From a virus: a DNA stretch of 64,000 nucleotides. Positions 50,340 through 57,647 of the stretch are shown here, one piece after another; position 1 is the stretch's first letter, and every line of letters begins with the position of its first letter. The stretch is from the IMG/VR virus record IMGVR_UViG_3300049215_000227, positions 39,998 to 103,997 of that record, one strand, 5' to 3'. A program made the translations under genes and the position numbers. Below the pieces are notes generated by a model. It did no database searches and was not told where the DNA came from. It saw only the letters and a program-made list of their open reading frames with translations.

Positions 50340-50971
50340 TAGAATCCCTCCTCGTACGATCTGACGATGTCTCTTACGATGCCTTCCATGGTCTTGGCGA
50401 GCTCAGCGTTGATCGAGCTCACATCTTGAGAGAAATCCTTTGTTTGCGCAGGCTTCACCCACTGAGTGTTGGCGTCTTGCTTGCTAGTTGCTGTCCTAAA
50501 CTTAGATTCCTTCGGAGCAAGCGCCTGATATTGCTTTCTTGCGTTCTCGATGCGCTCAGCGTTGATCTGCTTCCAAGAGTCGTATATGCTCGTAGAAACT
50601 TTTGGTCTATCCTTGCCAGGAGTACCAACTGGAATAACCTTATAAACGCCGGAACCATCTTTCATCGGCTTAGCGTTCTGCAGCAAGCGAGGAAGCATTG
50701 GGAACGGAGGCTCAGTAAACTCCATGTTTCCGCTCTCGGTCGTTAACTCCATGTTGACAGAGTCAAGAGTAAGCTCATTGATGAAGTCTGCAGATCTCTG
50801 CTGAACGCCAGACTCGATGGCAAGCTGCATGGCAGCTTCTGCCTGCTCTTGAAACGCAGAGCTGATCTCGTCGCCAGCCTTCTTCACGATGGATTCGACG
50901 GCTCTGGCATCTAGACCCTTATTGCGGAGAGTGAGGCGAAGTTTCTCTAACTCGAAGATGATGTTAGCCAT
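50339..50971 (-). CDS. Neck-type structural protein
   Basis: 210 residues. The N-terminus is helical, the middle Pro-rich (E-P-P-F-P-M-L-P-R-L-L) and the C-terminus helical (E-L-A-K-T-M-E-G-I-V-R-D-I-V). Overlaps the Nudix gene by 8 nt and the next gene by 1. Head-tail joining is inferred from position only. Confidence 0.6.
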   Translation of the reverse strand: MANIIFELEKLRLTLRNKGLDARAVESIVKKAGDEISSAFQEQAEAAMQLAIESGVQQRSADFINELTLDSVNMELTTESGNMEFTEPPFPMLPRLLQNAKPMKDGSGVYKVIPVGTPGKDRPKVSTSIYDSWKQINAERIENARKQYQALAPKESKFRTATSKQDANTQWVKPAQTKDFSQDVSSINAELAKTMEGIVRDIVRSYEEGF

Positions 50972-52523
50972 TGGACTTGCCCGCCTTGTTGATCACTCTG
51001 GCGCGCATGTCTTTAAGAAAGTTTTCTTTTTCCAAGTCTTGCCAATCCTGGGCAAACATGATGGTGATCTTTCCGTTAGGAGAAATCTCAATCTTTGGCT
51101 TGCTCAGGTACGAGTAATACTCGTCGTGAACCCTGTCCTTATTTGCTGGATTAGAAGAATAAGCCTCAACCTTTTGCGGAATCTTGTCTACGCTCTCGAT
51201 CTTGCTCTGAAGCTCTCTAAGCTTCATCTCGAGTTCGTCAATATCTTTGCCAACCATCTCTGCAAGCTGGTTGTGCTTGCCGGTCATGTCGTGCATGGTC
51301 TCTTCAAGCTTGTCGAAGAGTCTCATTATCTTCTGCTCGACCTGCTGAAGGTCTACCGCCATGCCGTTGCGCATCTGCTCGCGGATGGTTTCCATCTCTT
51401 CGTAGATGTTGCCCAAGTTGTGGCGCTTGTAGTTCTCAACTAGCTCGTGCAGTCCGCCGTGGATAGCATCATCTGGGAGATCAGAGTCTTCCAAGAGATG
51501 AAGTTCCTTTTCGTCTTCTGGGAGATACCACTCAAACACGCTCATGAGTGCAGCGGTAAGTTCAGGAAGAGACTTGTTGGTGAACTGATAAACGGTTTTA
51601 TGTCCGTCGTTGACGCGACCAGAGTAGACGTCGCTCATGTGGCGACGGATGCTGATAGTATAAGTGTCCAGCATCACCTCTTTGAAATCTTCGTCCTGCA
51701 TGTCCTTGACGATGTTGCGAAGAGTGCGGAACATGCCGTTACCGACGAGACGAAGAGCGTCACCGTGAGTAACTTCAAATACAGCGTCAGCTTTCTGACG
51801 GATGATGTTCTTCTCGAGCTTCTCCATGGCAATCATGCCCTTGAGAGACTTTCCAAATCTTTTAGAAACGAAGTCAGAGATAGGTTGCTTGCAGCATGGA
51901 CGCAGTTGACTCCAAGGAATTTGGTCAAGTTCGTACCACTTCCATCCAGTCATCTTCTCCTTGCCGCCGTTAGGATCAACCGTGTCCTTAGGCTTTCCGC
52001 GAGCGATCTCGCCAAGGTAGACAACCGTGTTGTTGCCGTTAGTTCTGCCGCGCCAGATCTCAGTACTTATGCGGATCTCGCAGCCAGTTTCTTCTTGAGC
52101 CTCTCTAACAGCGCCCAGCTCGAACGGCTCGTCAGGATGGCAGTGACCGCCTGGAAATGCAAGTCCGCCCTTGTTGTGCTCAGCTAGAAGGATGCGGTTA
52201 TGCTGATCCATAACTAGGACCGCAGCGCAGTTGTTAGTCTTATGCTTCTTCTCGAGGTACTCCTCAAAGGCCTTTTTCAGATCCTTCTTGGACTTCTTCC
52301 TCTTGATGCGCTCTTCCTTAACTTTTTCTTTTGCAGCTGCGTGATGCTTCTCGCCCCACGTGCCGCCTCTGTCGTTGTCCTTGGATTCTGGCGCGTCTTT
52401 ACCGGGATCGGTATACTTAGCGGCCACAGACTTAGGTGGACGACCGCGCGGTCCGTCCTTCACGTTGCCATGAAGGATGGCCATCATCATGCGATATTGT
52501 CTTCTAGAGACCGCTTGCGGCAT
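50964..52523 (-). CDS. Nudix hydrolase fused to virion-type N- and C-terminal regions
   Basis: 519 residues in three parts. Residues 1-95 are basic (S-R-R-Q-Y-R-M-M-M-A-I-L-H-G, G-R-P-P-K, then a Lys/Glu coiled coil), a segment I associate with capsid-region proteins of large phages. Residues 98-215 are a Nudix domain with an intact box: Gly126, Glu132, Arg140-Glu141, Glu144-Glu145 and Gly147. Residues 220-519 are helical with a strong coiled coil around 380-470. It could cleave a nucleoside diphosphate derivative inside the head or host, or the Nudix fold could be structural. Confidence 0.85.
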   Translation of the reverse strand: MPQAVSRRQYRMMMAILHGNVKDGPRGRPPKSVAAKYTDPGKDAPESKDNDRGGTWGEKHHAAAKEKVKEERIKRKKSKKDLKKAFEEYLEKKHKTNNCAAVLVMDQHNRILLAEHNKGGLAFPGGHCHPDEPFELGAVREAQEETGCEIRISTEIWRGRTNGNNTVVYLGEIARGKPKDTVDPNGGKEKMTGWKWYELDQIPWSQLRPCCKQPISDFVSKRFGKSLKGMIAMEKLEKNIIRQKADAVFEVTHGDALRLVGNGMFRTLRNIVKDMQDEDFKEVMLDTYTISIRRHMSDVYSGRVNDGHKTVYQFTNKSLPELTAALMSVFEWYLPEDEKELHLLEDSDLPDDAIHGGLHELVENYKRHNLGNIYEEMETIREQMRNGMAVDLQQVEQKIMRLFDKLEETMHDMTGKHNQLAEMVGKDIDELEMKLRELQSKIESVDKIPQKVEAYSSNPANKDRVHDEYYSYLSKPKIEISPNGKITIMFAQDWQDLEKENFLKDMRARVINKAGKSNG

Positions 52524-52556
52524 AGATCAACGTAGCTCCCATCCAGTGCTACAGCT

Positions 52557-52562
52557 ATTATA
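52557..52562 (-). promoter_or_regulatory. -10 box upstream of the Nudix fusion gene
   Basis: TATAAT about 33 nt before the ATG at 52523; a GGGAG ribosome site lies between. Confidence 0.4.
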
Positions 52563-52582
52563 ACTTAAGTCAAGAGTTAACG

Positions 52583-53497
52583 TCATTTAACTATAGATTC
52601 CCCGGCAGTAGGAAGGAAGTCTCTCTTCACAAGAACCTGCTGAGGTAGCTTACGCGGCGACTTCTGACCCTTAATATTCATCTCCTGCGTAACTCTAAGT
52701 TCACGCAGAACCTGAACGACCAAGTAAACTGGCGCAGCATAAAAAGACCAAGTAATAACTTCACCATGACCGGTATGAGGATCATAGTGAGGTTCTCTTC
52801 CAGGCACCCATACTATGTTACCGTCGGCGTTGATATTGAAGTCAACTCCGGCCGTATATTTCTTCTCAGTTTGACCGTCTCTGGAGATAGACGAGGCGTA
52901 ATCCACGCTGACGATCGGGTATCTAAGTTCCTGAACGCCACCTGGTCTTGGCTCGTACTCTTTCAGCTCCCATAAGCGGACTGTAAAGTCTGGCAACACT
53001 AACCTGTCAAAGCCGTTGAAGTCAGCTTCACGGCCGTCTGGATAGTGAGATGGAAGCGTAACGACTGCAGAGCCAATCTCCCACACGCCGTGCGCCTCGA
53101 AAGTTTTTTGGATCGAGTTTCCAGAGAAGACGCCGAATATCTCTTCGCGTCCGTAGTGCAGGAAGCCGTTGTTATCGCAGAACGGGCAGTTAGGCTCGTG
53201 AGCGTTGGTATCTACCGTTAAAATGTTTGGGCACGGAGTCGCCTTCTCGTGGATCATCCTGATGCCGCGCTGCGACAGGAGTTGATCGAAGTTGTTTCCG
53301 TTTATGCTCACATCTGGAGTCCACATCGGCATCTCCGATGGGATTGATGTTGGAGCTAGAGCTGGAGGTGGATAAGCCTGCACAGGCGGAACATTTACCG
53401 CTCTGTTAGCTGTCTGCACTGGATTTGGCTGAGTGACAACGTCCGTGTTTATGAACGGAACATCATCTCCTCCTTGCCCTGACCTGGATGACTTCAT
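52583..53497 (-). CDS. Structural protein with Cys cluster, first gene of tail operon
   Basis: 304 residues. After a Pro-rich, probably unstructured start (to about 60) comes a C-P-N-I-L...N-C-P-F-C-D-N-N-G-F zinc-like cluster (near 88-108), then beta-rich sequence. It is the first gene of the minus-strand morphogenetic run. A head-tail adaptor role is plausible. TATAAT is 8 nt before the ATG. Confidence 0.65.
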   Translation of the reverse strand: MKSSRSGQGGDDVPFINTDVVTQPNPVQTANRAVNVPPVQAYPPPALAPTSIPSEMPMWTPDVSINGNNFDQLLSQRGIRMIHEKATPCPNILTVDTNAHEPNCPFCDNNGFLHYGREEIFGVFSGNSIQKTFEAHGVWEIGSAVVTLPSHYPDGREADFNGFDRLVLPDFTVRLWELKEYEPRPGGVQELRYPIVSVDYASSISRDGQTEKKYTAGVDFNINADGNIVWVPGREPHYDPHTGHGEVITWSFYAAPVYLVVQVLRELRVTQEMNIKGQKSPRKLPQQVLVKRDFLPTAGESIVK

Positions 53498-53505
53498 ACT
53501 CTTTC

Positions 53506-53511
53506 ATTATA
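53506..53511 (-). promoter_or_regulatory. -10 box starting the tail operon
   Basis: TATAAT, 8 nt (GAAAGAGT), ATG at 53497. Divergent to the plus-strand TATAAT at 53541. Confidence 0.5.
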
Positions 53512-53540
53512 CAGTGAAAAGACACTATATCCTGTTGCCG

Positions 53541-53546
53541 TATAAT
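53541..53546 (+). promoter_or_regulatory. -10 box of the accessory plus-strand operon
   Basis: TATAAT 23 nt before the ATG at 53570. No clear -35 box. Confidence 0.45.
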
Positions 53547-53569
53547 AGAAGAACGCAGGATCCGATTCT

Positions 53570-53818
53570 ATGGACGGTATATCAATATTGGAACGTATCG
53601 TAGAGGAGGAAGGATCGTGTTGCTGGGCGACTCCAAAAGTCTGTTCCCGATGTCCGTTAAGTCGGCTAACACGATCTGACAATGGTGGCTATATGAGTTG
53701 CGTAGAAGCACTCAACATAGATGGACTAAGTGAAGAAGAAGCTGATGCAAGGTATAAAAAGGCCGCACTTGACAAGCTCGCTGATCTCGCCATCGAGAAG
53801 GCGATCGAGGCCGACTGA
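53570..53818 (+). CDS. Small Cys-cluster protein
   Basis: 82 residues: I-L-E-R-I-V-E-E-E-G-S-C-C, then V-C-S-R-C-P-L (C17, C18, C25, C28) with C44, a probable zinc or Fe-S site, and a helical Glu/Ala-rich C-terminus. It is a diverged paralogue of the next gene (same helix plus C-x-x-C-P pattern). Stop and next ATG abut. Function unknown; similar C-x-x-C-P-F proteins occur in other large phages. Confidence 0.75.
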   Translation: MDGISILERIVEEEGSCCWATPKVCSRCPLSRLTRSDNGGYMSCVEALNIDGLSEEEADARYKKAALDKLADLAIEKAIEAD

Positions 53819-54070
53819 ATGGCATTAAGCTCAAGTGATAAGAATGTACTAGAAGAGATCGTCAAGACCGACGGTCAGTGCCTTGACTCGTCGCGATGCA
53901 GACGATGTCCCTTTAGAGCCGCGTGCCTCCCAGAGTTTTTAAACCCAATCCCGCCAAGTCCGCCTCAACGATTAAAGATGGCTCAGGACGTTCTGGCGCA
54001 CCACTATCTCATCGACGACGACGTCGAGATAGAGGAATTTCAGAAAGACAAAAGTGGAAAAACCAATTGA
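53819..54070 (+). CDS. Small Cys-cluster protein, paralogue of upstream gene
   Basis: 83 residues: V-L-E-E-I-V-K-T-D-G-Q-C-L, then C27-x-x-C30-P-F and C36-L-P-E-F, followed by P-S-P-P-Q-R-L-K-M-A and an acidic C-terminus. This form is closer to the phage family I have seen than its neighbour. Its end overlaps the next start by 17 nt. Confidence 0.75.
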   Translation: MALSSSDKNVLEEIVKTDGQCLDSSRCRRCPFRAACLPEFLNPIPPSPPQRLKMAQDVLAHHYLIDDDVEIEEFQKDKSGKTN

Positions 54071-54197
54071 GACAGAGTACTTTGAGAAAGAGTACGACGA
54101 CAAGATAAGGATGCAGCTGTTCATGCTCGTGTTTAAGTTATTAAGCAACGAGCAGGCTCTCCGCGTCTCTAAGTCATGGCAACCTAGACTTATTTAA
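54054..54197 (+). CDS. Tiny protein, KLGIKS-like family (diverged)
   Basis: 47 residues from GTG 54054 (in the +1 frame relative to the previous gene). The hydrophobic helix L-F-M-L-V-F-K-L-L-S then N-E-Q-A-L-R-V follows the family pattern but lacks Gly. Short and without a strong ribosome site; translational coupling to the upstream gene is assumed. Confidence 0.5.
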   Translation: MEKPIETEYFEKEYDDKIRMQLFMLVFKLLSNEQALRVSKSWQPRLI

Positions 54198-54206
54198 GTT
54201 CTCATC

Positions 54207-54215
54207 TGCTATAAT
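54207..54215 (+). promoter_or_regulatory. Extended -10 promoter
   Basis: TGCTATAAT, a perfect extended -10. Initiation is expected near 54222, followed by an AGGAGG ribosome site before the ATG at 54254. Confidence 0.6.
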
Positions 54216-54253
54216 AATCCTATGCCGCATCCCCGCGGTAGATAGGAGGAATC

Positions 54254-54454
54254 ATGCTTAAATCATTAAGAACACTGAGCTTCCTATTCTCTTGCAATCA
54301 ACCAAAGGAAGTAGTATGGACAGCCGCATCGACAAGATTGATGTTAAGCGTGAACACAAAGAGCTCATTGATCTCTTCTACCGCTTGGAGCTCAAACACT
54401 TCCTACAAGTACTCCTATACCGCCGTTCCCGATAGGGGTACAAGAATCCAATGA
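54254..54454 (+). CDS. Hypothetical protein (alternative frame to nested gene)
   Basis: 66 residues. AGGAGGAATC directly before the ATG is among the best ribosome sites in the window, and the stop overlaps the next ATG (ATGA), both supporting translation. The composition after residue 20 is Ser/Thr-rich and unlike its neighbours, as if the frame were a shadow of the nested 39-residue frame. It may be a leader whose translation controls the nested gene. Confidence 0.45.
   Translation: MLKSLRTLSFLFSCNQPKEVVWTAASTRLMLSVNTKSSLISSTAWSSNTSYKYSYTAVPDRGTRIQ
54316..54435 (+). CDS. Nested 39-residue protein
   Basis: Lies wholly within 54254-54454 in another frame. AAAGGAAG precedes its ATG. L-I-D-L-F-Y-R-L-E-L-K follows the tiny-protein family helix pattern and the composition is protein-like. 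The stop is TAG. Confidence 0.45.
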   Translation: MDSRIDKIDVKREHKELIDLFYRLELKHFLQVLLYRRSR

Positions 54455-54744
54455 GCTTCTACGATCGTTTAAACATGGACCAGGTTGAGAGCACCTATAA
54501 GCTCATCAAGGTCCTAGAACGTCTCAGAGTCATTGGTAGGTTAAAAGCTCACACGGAGAAGGCCATCCCTCTCATAGAGATCTTTGGGCATCAAGACGTG
54601 CTGGAGATTATCGACATGACTGGCAACGACTATTGCATAGTTAAGGATAGCTATTCGTCTGACAAGTCTCAGATGTCTGCCGACGAGATGATCGAGGAGA
54701 TATTTGGGAGACGCGGCGTTGGCTTGAGAGGAATCAACTCTTAG
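54451..54744 (+). CDS. Hypothetical protein with N-terminal family-like helix
   Basis: 97 residues. Y-K-L-I-K-V-L-E-R-L-R-V-I-G near the N-terminus resembles the KLGIKS helix. The middle (L-I-E-I-F-G-H-Q-D-V-L-E-I-I) is alpha/beta and the C-terminus is acidic. It converges on the minus gene ending at 54734 with 11 nt overlap. Confidence 0.65.
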   Translation: MSFYDRLNMDQVESTYKLIKVLERLRVIGRLKAHTEKAIPLIEIFGHQDVLEIIDMTGNDYCIVKDSYSSDKSQMSADEMIEEIFGRRGVGLRGINS

Positions 54745-55009
54745 GCGGTTTGCCTAGTTGCTTCATGAGTCCTTCCATAGCTTGAGAGCTCATGATGAGT
54801 TGGTCAGGCTGTCCGTAGTTTTGATACACCTGCGCCTGCAAGTTTGCCAGCATCTGAGCTAGCACCTCTTCCTTCTTATCCACTGCGGACTTGATGCCGA
54901 GTTTGATAAGAAGATTGCGTAGGTTGTGACGGCACTTTCTGCTCTGCCAGTCCCTATTGTTAAGGCTAGCTTCACTTCCGTACCTTGCAAAGTTATCGTC
55001 GTTGATCAC
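54734..55009 (-). CDS. Tiny-protein family member with helical tail
   Basis: 91 residues. L-R-N-L-L-I-K-L-G-I-K-S-A near residues 30-43 is an exact consensus copy of the family motif. A long helical, Gln/Met-rich extension follows. The start overlaps the PagL-like gene stop. Last gene of the minus-strand accessory block. Confidence 0.7.
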   Translation of the reverse strand: MINDDNFARYGSEASLNNRDWQSRKCRHNLRNLLIKLGIKSAVDKKEEVLAQMLANLQAQVYQNYGQPDQLIMSSQAMEGLMKQLGKPPKS

Positions 55010-55497
55010 CAGGGAATCTCCACGTGTACTAGGATGAAGTCTCGACCTCTGTTTGGGTTGTATATGCCCGCAGAGGATATGTGTTTGTAGTCGAGACCGA
55101 TGATGTGACCCTTGTCGTCCTTCACGCCGATCAAGAAGTCTTGGTTGAACTCAAACCAACCGCCGAGCATGCTGTCTGGAGTTGTGATCGCTCCAATGCC
55201 CCACAGAGATCTAAGAACTAGATAACCTGGATTCGCCTCTACTCCTGCAGAGATGTTGCCGAACCCAGAGGAGCTGCGACCGTTGCCGCCTTGATCCGCG
55301 AAGATGCCGCCTTCGTACTGGTAGATGAACGGACCGAACCACTCGTCCTCGTAACCCAGCGAGAAGCTCTTAGTTTCACCTCTGCCGTAGTCAGCGCTGC
55401 TGAACACTCCCAAGCCGTAGCGACCGAACGTTCCAGCTATCGCTGAGCTCGCAGCTAGCAAGCCCGCTATCATTGCCGCTAAGATAAACTTCTTCAT
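55006..55497 (-). CDS. PagL-like outer-membrane lipid A deacylase family protein
   Basis: 163 residues. Residues 1-22 are a signal peptide (M-K-K start, hydrophobic core, A-I-A-G end). The rest alternates as a small beta-barrel. Near the C-terminus, D-Y-K-H139-I-S141-S-A-G-I-x-N-P-N-x-G resembles the active-site strand of PagL (lipid A 3-O-deacylase), whose His and Ser sit two apart. PagL's Glu lies 14 residues after the His; here that position is Asp153. It may trim LPS lipid A of the infected host or act in exclusion. Activity is inferred. Confidence 0.7.
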   Translation of the reverse strand: MKKFILAAMIAGLLAASSAIAGTFGRYGLGVFSSADYGRGETKSFSLGYEDEWFGPFIYQYEGGIFADQGGNGRSSSGFGNISAGVEANPGYLVLRSLWGIGAITTPDSMLGGWFEFNQDFLIGVKDDKGHIIGLDYKHISSAGIYNPNRGRDFILVHVEIPW

Positions 55498-55730
55498 CGC
55501 CTCAAACTCTCCACGCCGTGTCCCGTTGTTCTTACAAATCTGCTAGCGTTAGATTCAAACCGCTTGGTGCGATCGAACCTGCTAAGATGACTGTCGATCA
55601 TCTGCCTTCGATCGTCGCTCACCTCTGACTGACCAATCTGAAACTGGTAGCCAGTTATGTGACCGAAGCGATTGCCATTCTTGTTTCCCCAGGGGTCATG
55701 AAAGCGGCGGCTCCACGCAGAGATCTTCAT
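55494..55730 (-). CDS. Hypothetical basic protein
   Basis: 78 residues, rich in Arg, Ser and Phe, no hydrophobic segment. ATGA overlap with the PagL-like gene suggests coupled translation. TATAAC lies exactly 6 nt before the ATG. Function unknown. Confidence 0.6.
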   Translation of the reverse strand: MKISAWSRRFHDPWGNKNGNRFGHITGYQFQIGQSEVSDDRRQMIDSHLSRFDRTKRFESNASRFVRTTGHGVESLRR

Positions 55731-55736
55731 GCAGTA

Positions 55737-55742
55737 GTTATA
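55737..55742 (-). promoter_or_regulatory. -10-like box 6 nt before ATG (55730)
   Basis: TATAAC, 6 nt (TACTGC), ATG. Almost the same sequence precedes the 56416 gene (TATAAC, TACCGA, ATG). Confidence 0.5.
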
Positions 55743-55871
55743 CTAAGAACTGATCCCACCGTCGGGCCAGGTGTAGAGCACGGCGCGAAGCCTATGACCC
55801 TCAGTGATGATGTCAAGCTTGTACAGAAGCTCGAACAAGCCTCTGCAAGCTCTGCTGTCCTCATACGTCAT
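55743..55871 (-). CDS. Tiny protein, KLGIKS-type family
   Basis: 42 residues: L-F-E-L-L-Y-K-L-D-I-I-T, then H-R-L-R-A-V-L-Y-T-W-P-D-G-G, the family helix plus a likely beta-hairpin. Start overlaps the upstream stop by 11 nt. Stop TAG adjoins the next promoter box. Confidence 0.6.
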   Translation of the reverse strand: MTYEDSRACRGLFELLYKLDIITEGHRLRAVLYTWPDGGISS

Positions 55872-56097
55872 GAGGTCCTTGCCAGGGCTTGTAATCCTTG
55901 TCGGCTTTCTTGATTGGGACGAACTGGATGAAGTCTTTGCTTAGACTCACCATGGCGAGCTCCAAGCACGGTTCTGGCTTTGGACCGTTTGGCTGCAGGA
56001 GCATCTGCGCGTATGACCAGCTCACCTTCCTCATGCCTAGCACTTCGAGCTTGCACAGCAGGATGAGAATGCGAAGTCTTGGGTCGCCAACGTTCAT
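55861..56097 (-). CDS. Tiny-protein family member with C-terminal extension
   Basis: 78 residues from ATG 56097 (AGGAG upstream, TAATG overlap). L-R-I-L-I-L-L-C-K-L-E-V-L-G-M-R-K-V-S-W carries the helix; a longer C-terminus (L-S-K-D-F-I-Q-F-V-P-I-K-K) follows. Function unknown. Confidence 0.6.
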   Translation of the reverse strand: MNVGDPRLRILILLCKLEVLGMRKVSWSYAQMLLQPNGPKPEPCLELAMVSLSKDFIQFVPIKKADKDYKPWQGPHDV

Positions 56098-56237
56098 TAC
56101 CAAGCTCCTGGCAGAGTTGTGTCCGCGAACATGCGAAAGATTTTAGCCTTGCGAACGCCAAGCTTGTGCAATAGGTACAGAAGATCTCTCTTAGCTACCA
56201 TGCCTCTCTTCTGGGAGTACATCAGCTCGTAGTTCAT
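56097..56237 (-). CDS. Tiny protein, KLGIKS-type family
   Basis: 46 residues: L-L-Y-L-L-H-K-L-G-V-R-K-A-K-I-F in the centre, with a basic N-terminus. ATGA and TAATG overlaps on both sides tie it into the minus-strand run. Confidence 0.65.
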   Translation of the reverse strand: MNYELMYSQKRGMVAKRDLLYLLHKLGVRKAKIFRMFADTTLPGAW

Positions 56238-56416
56238 ACGACCTCGTAAAGATAAGCAGCACTCTTCAAGCCGAGCTTCTTAAGGATGCTAACTAGGCAG
56301 TCGGCGTGATGGTAGTTGGTTCTGTCTGGAAAGATGCCGGTGGTGCTGATGACGTGATGGGAGATTCTAAGCATGTCGATCTCGCGCTCAAAGTAGTACA
56401 GAATACGTCGCTGCAT
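56234..56416 (-). CDS. Tiny protein, KLGIKS-type family
   Basis: 60 residues. L-V-S-I-L-K-K-L-G-L-K-S-A-A-Y-L-Y-E-V-V forms the C-terminus; the N-terminal 35 residues are His/Arg-rich. TATAAC is 6 nt before the ATG. Confidence 0.68.
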   Translation of the reverse strand: MQRRILYYFEREIDMLRISHHVISTTGIFPDRTNYHHADCLVSILKKLGLKSAAYLYEVV

Positions 56417-56422
56417 TCGGTA

Positions 56423-56428
56423 GTTATA
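56423..56428 (-). promoter_or_regulatory. -10-like box 6 nt before ATG (56416)
   Basis: TATAAC, 6 nt, ATG on the minus strand; no ribosome site. Confidence 0.5.
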
Positions 56429-56431
56429 CTC

Positions 56432-56716
56432 TTACTGGCCGACGCCAGGGTTCTGATCCTCGTAGACAGAATCTACTAGATGCGTTGGCTTTCCCCACTT
56501 GCGCCTGCCGACGAGGTGCGCTGGCTTAGGTCGCTTGCCCCCTCCGTGGTCGTGGAGCGCCCCGCGCGTGCCGCGATCTTCCGGAAGTCTTCCCTCTCTG
56601 GTGCTCGCGGAGATGCTCCTGTGAGGCGTGTTGCCCGGCATGTCGGCGTCCTTTGGATCGGTGAGAGCCTTGTGCAAGGTCCACTGACCGTTCTGAGCGA
56701 AGGTGAGATATTCCAT
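56432..56716 (-). CDS. Hypothetical protein (frame uncertain)
   Basis: 94 residues, Arg/Gly/His-rich and probably disordered after residue 30. GAGAG lies before the ATG. Two other long frames cover the same DNA (56476-56781 minus, 56480-56758 plus); this one is preferred because it fits the spacing to the neighbouring minus genes. The gap 56717-56794 shows no gene. Confidence 0.45.
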   Translation of the reverse strand: MEYLTFAQNGQWTLHKALTDPKDADMPGNTPHRSISASTREGRLPEDRGTRGALHDHGGGKRPKPAHLVGRRKWGKPTHLVDSVYEDQNPGVGQ

Positions 56717-56794
56717 AGCTCTCTAGATTCTATCACCCAGCGAAGCTTCTCTTCCTGAGCATCGGCGTGCCCCCACCCCACTCAGTTTTTAACT

Positions 56795-57010
56795 TCAAGG
56801 CAACTTACGTCCAGCGAAGAAGTAGTAGTGGTTCTCGCCGTCCGGCGACATCCTAGCGCTGAGCGCTTGCCTGATGCCGAGCTTGTTGAGAAGCTCGCTG
56901 AGGTTGAACATGGCGATAAACTTGTGCTCGTCGACGCTCGGCACGACCCTGCTGGTCTTCTTGTGGTAGCTGCAGTAAGCGCATGTGCACGCCTGCCCGT
57001 GGTTAGTCAC
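56795..57010 (-). CDS. Tiny-protein family member with Cys cluster
   Basis: 71 residues. C8-x-C10-x-x-C13 near the start, then L-S-E-L-L-N-K-L-G-I-R-Q-A-L-S-A-R-M and a hairpin-like P-D-G-E-N-H-Y-Y-F-F-A-G. The start is GTG 57010, overlapping the upstream gene. Shows the full motif-plus-hairpin layout. Confidence 0.62.
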   Translation of the reverse strand: MTNHGQACTCAYCSYHKKTSRVVPSVDEHKFIAMFNLSELLNKLGIRQALSARMSPDGENHYYFFAGRKLP

Positions 57011-57176
57011 CGCACACCTGCACGGTCTCGTACAAGGGCTCGTAAACGCACGAGTTGCTGCTGCAATCGTGTTCCCTCATGCCGACCACCTTCTTAACGT
57101 CGTGGCACATAGTCTGGTTGACAGGTATGGCCCAAAACGTTATCGTCATCGCGAGTATCAAGATGATGTATCTCAT
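57003..57176 (-). CDS. Small exported or membrane Cys-containing protein
   Basis: 57 residues. Residues 2-18 are hydrophobic (signal or anchor); four Cys (24, 38, 42, 55) in the outer part could form disulphides. ATGA overlap with the upstream gene. No KLG motif. Function unknown. Confidence 0.6.
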   Translation of the reverse strand: MRYIILILAMTITFWAIPVNQTMCHDVKKVVGMREHDCSSNSCVYEPLYETVQVCGD

Positions 57177-57397
57177 TGGTGCCTCTCGTGAAGCAGCTTG
57201 TGCAGCAGCTGAAACAGCCTGTTGCGGGCCACAAACTGGTCAGCGTCATCTATGAGCTGGTAAGTGTTGGGGCACGAGCAGCGCGGCAAGACCGGCCACA
57301 GCTTGAGGTGTTTCGTGTCGAACGTTACGGCCTTAAGTGTGGACTCTAGCGACTCAACGAGTAGGGGACCAGGGCTTGACGTTTTGTTACTCGACAC
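57173..57397 (-). CDS. Tiny-protein family member (motif at C-terminus)
   Basis: 74 residues from GTG 57397, which overlaps the upstream stop. The C-terminus L-F-Q-L-L-H-K-L-L-H-E-R is the helix without the Gly-Ile-Ser end. Confidence 0.55.
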   Translation of the reverse strand: MSSNKTSSPGPLLVESLESTLKAVTFDTKHLKLWPVLPRCSCPNTYQLIDDADQFVARNRLFQLLHKLLHERHQ

Positions 57398-57641
57398 GCA
57401 TGCCTCCGCGGAGACCTAGCTTATGCAGCAACACCATCAAGTAGAGGTGCTGGACGCTTATGAACGGGACCCAGCCCGGGATATGGGTAACTCTGAGTAT
57501 CTCCTGCTTGTACTCCGCGTGGAGCGGCGTGTTAACCAAGAAGCGCATGAGACGGTCGTGGGTGTTGGCCTTCTCGTAAGCGTCCCAGATGTAGGCGCGT
57601 GCGCGGTCGAGGAGTAGGTTTGGTTCTTTGTGAGTTTCCAT
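57387..57641 (-). CDS. Tiny-protein family member
   Basis: 84 residues. The C-terminal L-Y-L-M-V-L-L-H-K-L-G-L-R-G-G matches the motif; the first 65 residues are helical and unrelated to its neighbours. TATAAT exactly 6 nt before the ATG. Confidence 0.68.
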   Translation of the reverse strand: METHKEPNLLLDRARAYIWDAYEKANTHDRLMRFLVNTPLHAEYKQEILRVTHIPGWVPFISVQHLYLMVLLHKLGLRGGMRVE

Positions 57642-57647
57642 ATTCGT

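Noticed and set aside
14493-53497. Full reassignment of UAG in late genes because of the amber tRNAs
   Set aside because: The tail genes are long, free of in-frame TAG and end in TAA or TGA. A standard reading gives complete families, so recoding is not needed in this window.
55868-56161. 97-residue minus-strand frame
   Set aside because: It overlaps two better supported genes with ribosome sites and family motifs, and reads as a frame-shifted shadow.
56476-56781. Alternative 101-residue and plus-strand 92-residue frames
   Set aside because: They compete with the 94-residue minus frame at 56432-56716, which fits the operon spacing better; all three are weak.
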